Source: Chloroflexota bacterium
GTDB taxonomy: Bacteria > Chloroflexota > Anaerolineae > JACRMK01
DNA length: 12,420 nucleotides
Reading direction: 5' to 3'
NCBI GenBank assembly: GCA_016200765.1
Contig: JACQEC010000253.1
Span: 1-12,420 of the forward strand
The notes beneath the pieces are model-generated. The model was not told the origin of the DNA and made no database searches. It was given only the letters and a program-made list of their open reading frames with translations. Every line of letters begins with the position of its first letter. Positions within the stretch are counted from its first letter, which is position 1. The translations under genes were made by a program, and so were the position numbers. Below, piece by piece: positions 1-5,871 of the stretch.

Positions 1-870
1 TACGCGAAGGACACCGCGAAGGCAGAAGCTCTGCTGACCGGTCTCGGCTTCAAGAAGGGCTCGGACGGCATCTGGGTTGACGACAAGGGCAAGAAGATGG
101 AGTTCGAGTTGTCGGTGCCGGCAGACTTCACAGAGTACCTCGCCTCGTCGGAGAACGTCGCCCAGCAGTTGAACAAGTTCGGCATCAAGATCACCGTCAA
201 GCCGTATCAATCGTCCGAGCGCGGCGCGCTGCACAAGAGCGGAAAATACCAGATCTCGATGGACATCGGTTTCCGCTTCACCTACTTCCACCCGTTCGTG
301 TCATATGACTACAACCTGCGGCCGGGCATCGGCGACAAGAACAACCCCGAAGCCGACGCCGGCGCGCGCGGCATGAACTTCCCGTTCGTGCAGAAGCTCG
401 CCGACGGACGCGAGGTCAACATCAAAACCGCTGTAGACAGTATGGCCGACGGCTTCGACGTGGAGAAGCAGAAGCCGTTTGTGCAGGCCGTCGCGCAGAT
501 GTTCAACGAGCAGCTGCCGGTGGTGGAGATGTTCGAGCGCTACCTGACCGACCCGATTGACACGAAGACGCGCGTCACGGGCTGGCTGCCGCTGAGCGAT
601 AAGATCTACAACAACAACCAGAACAACTCGCCGATTGCGCGGCAGTTCCTGAGCGGCACGCTGAAACCGGCGAACGCCGCGAAGAAGCAATTCAACACCA
701 GCTACCCATACACCCAGCCGCCGAAGGCGAATTTTAACCTCTACTCGCCGGACAACATCATGCAGAACGGCTCCGTGCTGACCAACTTCCTCTACCCACC
801 GCTCACCTACTACGATGTCAACGAAGGGCGATACGTTCCCTTCGTGGCTGCGAAGTGGGAGATCAAGTAG
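1..870 (+). CDS. ABC transporter solute-binding protein, family 5 (5' end outside window)
   Basis: The reading frame is open from base 1, so the gene starts upstream; 289 residues and the TAG stop are visible. The first visible residues (LLTGLGFKKGSDGIWVDDKG) match the helix and beta-hairpin in the C-terminal lobe of family 5 (SBP_bac_5) peptide/oligosaccharide-binding proteins, followed by the usual region on a second lobe strand and a TGW motif near visible residue 193. Such proteins sit outside the membrane and deliver oligopeptides or oligosaccharides to an ABC permease. The two downstream hexosaminidases suggest a GlcNAc-oligosaccharide ligand, as for chitin-oligosaccharide-binding proteins of this family, but this is inference. 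Odd feature: the last about 58 residues (bases 694-867) resemble the beginning of the N-terminal lobe (YPPLTYYDVNEGRYVPFVAA) and then stop, where the lobe would normally continue. The family call is secure; the ligand is not. Confidence 0.88.
   Translation, partial: YAKDTAKAEALLTGLGFKKGSDGIWVDDKGKKMEFELSVPADFTEYLASSENVAQQLNKFGIKITVKPYQSSERGALHKSGKYQISMDIGFRFTYFHPFVSYDYNLRPGIGDKNNPEADAGARGMNFPFVQKLADGREVNIKTAVDSMADGFDVEKQKPFVQAVAQMFNEQLPVVEMFERYLTDPIDTKTRVTGWLPLSDKIYNNNQNNSPIARQFLSGTLKPANAAKKQFNTSYPYTQPPKANFNLYSPDNIMQNGSVLTNFLYPPLTYYDVNEGRYVPFVAAKWEIK
694..867 (+). other. N-lobe-like tail at the C-terminus of the solute-binding protein
   Basis: The last 58 residues contain SYPYTQPPKANFNLYSPDN and then YPPLTYYDVNEGRYVPFVAA. 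In family 5 binding proteins the second pattern (two prolines, aromatic pair, acidic linker, then VP-LA-x-W) normally lies about 40 to 60 residues after the mature N-terminus. Here it follows a full-looking C-lobe and is cut by a stop right after the W-E-I-K residues. It could be a remnant of a tandem binding-protein gene fused to this one, or a lineage-specific C-terminal strand exchange. The resemblance is by eye only. Confidence 0.45.
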
Positions 871-877
871 GATCGTG

Positions 878-908
878 TTGAGGGGCAGGCGTCACGCCTG
901 CCCCTCAA
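878..908 (+). terminator. Perfect 14-bp hairpin after the solute-binding protein gene
   Basis: Bases 878-891 and 895-908 are exact reverse complements separated by the 3-base loop TCA. The stem is mostly G-C. It begins 8 bases after the stop codon, a position expected of an intrinsic terminator or a transport-operon mRNA-stabilising stem. No T-run follows (ATTCACCG), so it is not a classical Rho-independent terminator. The very regular stem is also what a dispersed palindromic (REP-like) element would look like; one copy is visible here. Confidence 0.6.
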
Positions 909-923
909 TTCACCGACGCTGGC

Positions 924-2684
924 ATGAACGCATACCATCGCACGCTGATGCTTTTGCTGATGGTATGCGGCACAGCCAGTTGTAGCGCTCCCCCGTCTAA
1001 CACCCCAACTGTGCCAACGATACCGCCCACTGCGTTGCCGACCGAAGCCTCGATGGGCGGACCCCAGGTGACACCGGCGAGCCGGTCGCGCGTTGACGAC
1101 TTGATGGCGCGTATGACGCTCGAGCAGAAGGTCGGGCAGGTGATGATGATCGGATTCGACGGCACCGCGCTCCCGACCGATCTGCGAGAGATGATTGAGC
1201 AGTATTTTATCGGCGGGGTCATCCTTTACGAGCGCAACGTCGAGTCGCCGCGAGCGTTGGCGCAACTCGACGCCGACATGCAGAATGCTGCGCAACAGAA
1301 CGGGCAACCGGGTTTGTTCATCAGCATTGATCAGGAAGGCGGGATCGTTGCGCGCTTGAAAGAGGAGAAAGGCTTCAGCGAGTTCCCCGGCGCGATGGCT
1401 ATCGCGGCGACCGGCGACCCCGGCAACGCGCGGCTCATGGCAGGCGCGCTGGCCGCCGAGTTGAAGGCGCTGGGTATCAATATGGACCTTGCGCCTGACC
1501 TGGACGTGAATAACAACCCGGCGAACCCGGTGATCGGCGCGCGCTCCTTCGGGTCAGACCCGGCGCGGGTCGCGGCGTTTGGCACGGCGTTCATCGAGGG
1601 CCTGCAAGCCAACGGCATCATGGCGGTTGGCAAGCATTTTCCGGGTCATGGCGACACGGGCGTGGACTCGCACGTGGCGCTCCCAACGGTGCCGCACGAC
1701 CGCGCGCGGCTCGAAGCGGTGGAGTTCGTGCCGTTCAAGGCGGCGATGAAGGCCGGCGTGGCGGGCATTATGTCGGCGCATATTACCTTTCCCGCGATTG
1801 ACCCCACGCCCGGGCTGGCGGCGACGCTCTCACCGAAGGTTCTAACCGGACTCGTGCGCGACGAGATGCGCTATGACGGTCTATTGATGACCGATTCGCT
1901 GGCGATGGGCGCGCTCGCTCAGAGCGGCTACCCGGTGCCGCAGGCCGCCGCCACCGCGCTCAAGGCCGGAGCTGACGTCTTGCTCTTCAACAACGGCTAT
2001 GAGTTGCATCGCCAAGCGCACCGGCTGATCGTGGACTGGGTTCAGCGGGGCGTGATCCCGCAGGCGCGGCTCGACGAAGCGGTGCGGCGTGTGCTGAGCG
2101 CCAAAGAGCGATTCGGCCTGCTGGACGGTGTGAGCATCAACGTGGAAGCGGCGGCCAGCCAGAGCGGCACAGAGCCGCACCGCGCGCTGGCGCGGCAGGT
2201 GTCCGCGCAGTCTATTACGCTCCTGCGCGACGATGCGGGGTTGTTACCGCTCAAGCCGGATGCCAAGTTGTTCGTCGTCGAAACCGGCTCGTTCGGCCTG
2301 GGCAAACTGCTGGCCGCGACGACCATGCAGACCGGAGCGAATCCCAAGCCCGCGGAGATCAGCACTATTGTCGAACGCGGCAAGGAAGGGCGCACACTGA
2401 TCGTGCTGACCAGTGACACGGCGAAGAACCGGGCACAAGCCGACCTCGTCAACGCGCTGTTGGCGGCGAAGGTGCCAGTGATTGTCGTTGCCGCGCGCGC
2501 GCCCTACGACCTGTTGTGGTTCAAGGCCGCGCCCACCTACCTAGCGGTGTACAACACCTCTGCGCCTACGCTCGCCGCGCTCGCCGCCGTGCTGAACGGG
2601 ACCGCCAAGCCACAGGGGCATCTGCCGGTTGAAATGCCGGGGCTGTACGCGCTGGGTGATGGGCTGACCGCCTGGCCCCATTGA
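924..2684 (+). CDS. Glycoside hydrolase family 3 beta-N-acetylhexosaminidase, NagZ-like, predicted lipoprotein
   Basis: 586 residues. It removes terminal GlcNAc from chitin or peptidoglycan fragments. The N-terminus is a short signal peptide with a cysteine at residue 20 (GTASC), an imperfect lipobox, followed by a Pro/Ser/Thr-rich linker to about residue 52, so the enzyme is probably anchored outside the membrane. The TIM-barrel domain (about 55-400) carries IDQEGGIVARL (135-145) and KHFPGHGDTGVDSH (237-250), which holds the Asp248/His250 dyad used as acid/base in NagZ, and MTDSLAMGA (322-330) with the nucleophile Asp324. A second GH3 C-terminal domain (about 415-586) ends in LPVEMPGLYALGDGL. 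This two-domain lipoprotein plan is like the Bacillus NagZ. No strong ribosome site precedes the ATG; the start is chosen because it gives the complete signal peptide. It is followed after 7 bases by the GH20 gene. Its signature marks it as NagZ-like rather than beta-glucosidase; the substrate is inferred. Confidence 0.92.
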   Translation: MNAYHRTLMLLLMVCGTASCSAPPSNTPTVPTIPPTALPTEASMGGPQVTPASRSRVDDLMARMTLEQKVGQVMMIGFDGTALPTDLREMIEQYFIGGVILYERNVESPRALAQLDADMQNAAQQNGQPGLFISIDQEGGIVARLKEEKGFSEFPGAMAIAATGDPGNARLMAGALAAELKALGINMDLAPDLDVNNNPANPVIGARSFGSDPARVAAFGTAFIEGLQANGIMAVGKHFPGHGDTGVDSHVALPTVPHDRARLEAVEFVPFKAAMKAGVAGIMSAHITFPAIDPTPGLAATLSPKVLTGLVRDEMRYDGLLMTDSLAMGALAQSGYPVPQAAATALKAGADVLLFNNGYELHRQAHRLIVDWVQRGVIPQARLDEAVRRVLSAKERFGLLDGVSINVEAAASQSGTEPHRALARQVSAQSITLLRDDAGLLPLKPDAKLFVVETGSFGLGKLLAATTMQTGANPKPAEISTIVERGKEGRTLIVLTSDTAKNRAQADLVNALLAAKVPVIVVAARAPYDLLWFKAAPTYLAVYNTSAPTLAALAAVLNGTAKPQGHLPVEMPGLYALGDGLTAWPH

Positions 2685-2687
2685 GGA
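2683..2687 (+). promoter_or_regulatory. Ribosome binding site of the GH20 gene overlapping the GH3 stop codon
   Basis: GAGGA lies four bases before the ATG at 2692 and shares two bases with the TGA stop (2682-2684) of the GH3 gene. This fixes the GH20 start and indicates translational coupling of the two hydrolases on one mRNA. Confidence 0.7.
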
Positions 2688-2691
2688 CACG

Positions 2692-4566
2692 ATGATAGGG
2701 ACATTAACCCTTTTGCCGCTACCCCGCCATCTTACGCTGACGGGCGGCAGTCACCAACTCGCGTCCGGCAAGCGCATCGCGCTCGAAAGCGCGCAGCCGT
2801 CCGGCCTGCTTTTCTCTGCCCAGCGTCTGCAAAGTGTGCTGGCAAATCTGAACGGCGTAGCGTGGGCGCTGGCGGCCACTGCTTCCGGCCCATCCGAGGA
2901 GATCGGCGCGATTCTGCGCGTGGACGCGGCGCGCGGCATGCCCGCGCAGGGCTACGAGTTGACCATTACACCAGAGCGCATCAGCCTGACTGCCGCTGAT
3001 GAAGCCGGCATCTTCTACGGGGTCTGCACACTGATCCAAATCTTGGAACAGACAGAGGACGCGGCGGTGCCGTGTATGCACGTTCGCGATTGGCCCGACT
3101 TTCCGGCTCGCGGCGTGATGCTCGACATCTCACGCGACAAAGTGCCGAGCATGGAGACGCTGTACGCGCTGGTGGATTTGCTCGGCTCGTGGAAGATCAA
3201 CCAACTGCAACTATACACCGAGCACACCTTCAGCTACCGCCAGCACCCGGCGGTGTGGGCCGACGCCTCGCCAATGACCGAAGAGGAAATCCTCGAACTG
3301 GACGCCTACTGCCGCCGCCGCGCCATCGAGCTCGTGCCCAATCAGAACTCGTTCGGGCACATGCACCGCTGGCTCAAACACCCGCAATATGCGCCGCTGG
3401 CCGAAGTGGCGTCATTTGAGCAGTGGCACTGGTGGGGGCGCGGCCCGTTTAGCGTGTGCCCGCTCGACCCCGGCAGTATTGCGTTGTTGACGAGCCTGTA
3501 CGATGAACTCCTGCCCAACTTTTCCAGCGGCCAATTCAATGTGGGCGCGGACGAGACGTTTGATTTGGGGCTTGGGCGCAGTCGCGCCGAGTGCGAGCGG
3601 CGCGGTGTGGGGCGCGTGTATCTGGATTTCTTGCTGAAGATTCACGACGCGGTGAACCAGCGCGGGCGAACGATGCAGTTCTGGGGCGACATCATCATCA
3701 AGCACCCGGAGCTGATTCCTGAACTGCCGAAGGATGCCGTGGCGCTTGAATGGGGCTATGAAGGCGCGCACCCGTTTGATGAGCACGGCGCGAAGTTTGC
3801 CGCCGCCGGTATCCCGTTCTACGTCTGCCCCGGCACTGCGACCTGGAACAGCGTGGCCGGGCGCACGGACAACGCCATGCAGAACCTGCTGAATGCCGCG
3901 CAGAACGGGCTGAAGCACGGCGCGGTCGGCTACCTGAACACCGATTGGGGCGACCAAGGTCACTGGCAGTTTCTGCCGGTCAGTTATCTGGGCTTTGCCT
4001 ACGGCGCGGGCGTCTCGTGGTGCGCGGAGGCGAATGGCGGCATGGATGTCATCGGCGCGCTCAACCGGTTTGCGTTCCGAGACCGCGCCGGCGCGATGGG
4101 CAAAGTGGCTTACGCGATGGGCAATGTGTATCAATCGCTGGGGCCAACCTTCCACAATGCTTCCGGGCTGGCGCGTATCCTGTTGCTGCCGACCGCGCAC
4201 GGCCAGCGCGCCTTTGAGGAGATTCGCAAGATTGACGGATTAAGCCCCGCCTCGTTTGAGCGCGCGATGGACGCGATTGCCGACGCCATGCGACCCATCG
4301 GCAAGCAGAAGATGCGACGCGCCGATGCCGCGCTGATTGCCGACGAATACGAGTGCGCCGCCGACCTCTTGCACCACGCTTGCGGCCTCGGCCTGCTGGC
4401 CTTTGAGGATGATCCGAAGGTGGCGCGGCCGCTGAAGCGCAAGCTCGCCGCCGACATGAAACGCCTCGTCAAGGAGTACCGGCGGTTGTGGCTGGCGCGC
4501 AACCGCGAGGGCGGGCTGAACGACAGCGCGGCGCGGCTGGAGAATGTGCGCGCTGTTGTCGGGTGA
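2692..4566 (+). CDS. Glycoside hydrolase family 20 beta-N-acetylhexosaminidase, cytoplasmic
   Basis: 624 residues. GH20 enzymes release terminal GlcNAc or GalNAc by substrate-assisted catalysis. The N-terminal alpha/beta domain (about 5-130, starting LLPLPRHLTLTGGS) precedes the TIM barrel, which opens with DWPDFPARGVMLDISRDKVP (133-152). The catalytic pair is Asp287-Glu288 in FNVGADETFDLG; other barrel landmarks are NSFGHMHRWL (219-228) and FWGDIIIKHPELI. The tail after about residue 480 is helical and rich in Arg/Lys. There is no signal peptide or membrane segment, so it should act in the cytoplasm on imported oligosaccharides, while its GH3 neighbour acts outside. Start at the ATG with GAGGA just upstream. 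The length is usual for bacterial two-domain GH20 proteins. The family is certain from the D-E motif; exact substrate unknown. Confidence 0.92.
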   Translation: MIGTLTLLPLPRHLTLTGGSHQLASGKRIALESAQPSGLLFSAQRLQSVLANLNGVAWALAATASGPSEEIGAILRVDAARGMPAQGYELTITPERISLTAADEAGIFYGVCTLIQILEQTEDAAVPCMHVRDWPDFPARGVMLDISRDKVPSMETLYALVDLLGSWKINQLQLYTEHTFSYRQHPAVWADASPMTEEEILELDAYCRRRAIELVPNQNSFGHMHRWLKHPQYAPLAEVASFEQWHWWGRGPFSVCPLDPGSIALLTSLYDELLPNFSSGQFNVGADETFDLGLGRSRAECERRGVGRVYLDFLLKIHDAVNQRGRTMQFWGDIIIKHPELIPELPKDAVALEWGYEGAHPFDEHGAKFAAAGIPFYVCPGTATWNSVAGRTDNAMQNLLNAAQNGLKHGAVGYLNTDWGDQGHWQFLPVSYLGFAYGAGVSWCAEANGGMDVIGALNRFAFRDRAGAMGKVAYAMGNVYQSLGPTFHNASGLARILLLPTAHGQRAFEEIRKIDGLSPASFERAMDAIADAMRPIGKQKMRRADAALIADEYECAADLLHHACGLGLLAFEDDPKVARPLKRKLAADMKRLVKEYRRLWLARNREGGLNDSAARLENVRAVVG

Positions 4567-4602
4567 CCGGGTTTAATCAGGGGCATCGGTATACAGTGGC
4601 GA

Positions 4603-4644
4603 GTTGAGCGTTGAACGTTATGCGTTGAGCGTCGTGCGTTGAAA
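4603..4644 (+). repeat. Heptamer tandem repeat, six degenerate units of GTTGAGC
   Basis: Six consecutive 7-base units read GTTGAGC, GTTGAAC, GTTATGC, GTTGAGC, GTCGTGC and GTTGAAA. The unit length is constant with no indels, which separates it from random AT/GC alternation. It lies in the 187-base spacer between the GH20 stop and hisS, upstream of the hisS promoter. Heptameric short tandem repeats are known as dispersed intergenic elements in several bacterial lineages. Confidence 0.6.
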
Positions 4645-4701
4645 GACCGTGGGCAATGGGGCAACGTAGGGGCGGGTGGTTTTGCTTGTTCGATTCGAAC
4701 G

Positions 4702-4732
4702 TGGACGGGTGAGGCGATTGTCAGGGTATAAT
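4702..4732 (+). promoter_or_regulatory. Predicted sigma-70-type promoter for the hisS gene
   Basis: A perfect TATAAT (4727-4732) lies 21 bases before the hisS start. The best -35 candidate is TGGACG (4702-4707, 4 of 6 matches to TTGACA) with a long 19-base spacer, so the -35 is weak. The expected transcription start near 4739 leaves a leader of about 15 bases containing the AGGGAG ribosome site (4741-4746). A 13-base inverted repeat, GTTCGA-T-TCGAAC (4688-4700), sits directly upstream of the -35. Confidence 0.55.
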
Positions 4733-4753
4733 TGGGGAAAAGGGAGATAACGT

Positions 4754-5848
4754 ATGGCCGAATACACCGCGCCGCGCGGCACCTATGACATTATGCCGGA
4801 CGATCAGCCCTATTGGCGTCATGTCGCCAGCGTGGCGCATAGCACCACGGCGCTGTTCGGCTACCGCCAGATCGAGCCGCCCATCTTTGAAGCGGCGTCG
4901 CTGTTCACCCGCGGCATCCGTGAGCGGCCGCAAGCGGGCCGCTTCCGCCAGTTGTTTCAGTTTAACGTCGAGGCGATCGGCTCGCCAGACCCGGCCGCCG
5001 ATTTCGAGGTGATGTCGGTGGCGTGGAACCTGTACGAGACGATTGGCTTGAAAGGGTTGTCGTTTCAGATCAACTCGATTGGCGACCGGCAGTGCCGCCC
5101 GCAGTTTGTCAAGACCTTGCAGGCGTACTACCGCGAGCACTTTGACACCATCTGCGACGACTGCAAGCGCCGCGTGGATACCAATCCCCTGCGCGTGCTC
5201 GATTGCAAGAACGCGCAGTGCCAGCCCATCATTGAAGGCGCGCCGCGCACGATTGACTCGCTCTGTGAGGCGTGCGCCAGCCACTTCGCCCGCTTGCGCC
5301 AATATCTGGAACAGGCGCAACGTCCCTACACGGTCAACAACCGCCTCGTGCGCGGGCTGGATTACTATACGCGCACCGTGTTCGAGGTCTGGGCCAATAC
5401 GCTGGGCGCGCAGTCGGCGGTGTGCGGCGGCGGGCGCTACGACGATCTGGCCGAAGTGCTGGGCGGCAAGCCGACGGCGGGCGTCGGGTTTGCGGCGGGG
5501 GTTGACCGCATCGTGATGGCGATGCGGGCTGAGGAGATCGAGCCGCCGGCCCTGCCGTCGCCGCAAGTGCTGGTGGCCTATCAGTCGGAGGCGGCCAAAC
5601 CGGTGGCGGTACAGTTGGCGATGCGCCTGCGGCAGGCCGCGGTGCGGGCGGTGGTGCCGCTGGATTCGCGCAGTCTGAAAGCGCAACTCAAACAGGCTGA
5701 TCGCGAAGGGGTGCGCTTCGCCTTGATTCTCGGCGATGAGGAGATCGCCGGGCGGACGGTTGTGGTCAAACCGATGGACGGGGGCGACCAGACGACAGTG
5801 GAGATGGACACGGTCGTAGGGCGGGTGGTTGGGCTGTTGGGCAGTTAG
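4754..5848 (+). CDS. hisS: Histidyl-tRNA synthetase with an internal deletion before motif 2
   Basis: 364 residues, against about 420-430 usual. HisRS charges tRNA-His with histidine in the cytoplasm. Visible landmarks: PRGTYDIMP at 7-15; ERPQAGRFRQLFQFNVEAIG (57-76), the second half of motif 2; the cysteine-containing insert (C134, C137, C151, C156, C171, C174); the histidine-specific motif LVRGLDYYTRTVFE (198-211); GGGRYDDL; motif 3 GVGFAAGVDRIVMA (243-256); and a C-terminal anticodon-binding domain (about 265-364). Between LFTRG (50-54) and ERPQ (57) the family normally has about 58 more residues, including the TDI-K-M-TF strand, the LRPEGT substrate loop and the first Arg of motif 2. They are missing in frame at 4913-4922. 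The enzyme is therefore unlikely to be active as read; it could be a degenerate copy, a repurposed paralogue or an assembly deletion. The presence of the anticodon domain argues against HisZ. Start set by AGGGAG seven bases before the ATG. Confidence 0.85.
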   Translation: MAEYTAPRGTYDIMPDDQPYWRHVASVAHSTTALFGYRQIEPPIFEAASLFTRGIRERPQAGRFRQLFQFNVEAIGSPDPAADFEVMSVAWNLYETIGLKGLSFQINSIGDRQCRPQFVKTLQAYYREHFDTICDDCKRRVDTNPLRVLDCKNAQCQPIIEGAPRTIDSLCEACASHFARLRQYLEQAQRPYTVNNRLVRGLDYYTRTVFEVWANTLGAQSAVCGGGRYDDLAEVLGGKPTAGVGFAAGVDRIVMAMRAEEIEPPALPSPQVLVAYQSEAAKPVAVQLAMRLRQAAVRAVVPLDSRSLKAQLKQADREGVRFALILGDEEIAGRTVVVKPMDGGDQTTVEMDTVVGRVVGLLGS

Positions 5849-5871
5849 CCAGAAGCCCCGGGGGTTTCACA

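Noticed and set aside
3412..4200. Long open frame of 262 codons on the - strand
   Set aside because: It lies antisense to the GH20 gene, whose catalytic motifs are clear; the translation is Arg/His/Ala-rich as expected for a shadow frame in GC-rich DNA.
4681..4705. TTCGATTC-like stretch resembling a tRNA T-arm
   Set aside because: The flanking bases do not give a five-base T-stem, and no anticodon arm or acceptor stem can be built around it.
4721..5686. Open frame of 321 codons on the - strand
   Set aside because: It is antisense to hisS and low in complexity (Arg/His/Gln-rich), with no recognisable domain.
5849..5871. CCCCGGGGG between hisS and the first glycosyltransferase as a terminator
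   Set aside because: The stem would have almost no loop and no T-run; the G-run serves better as the ribosome site for the TTG start.
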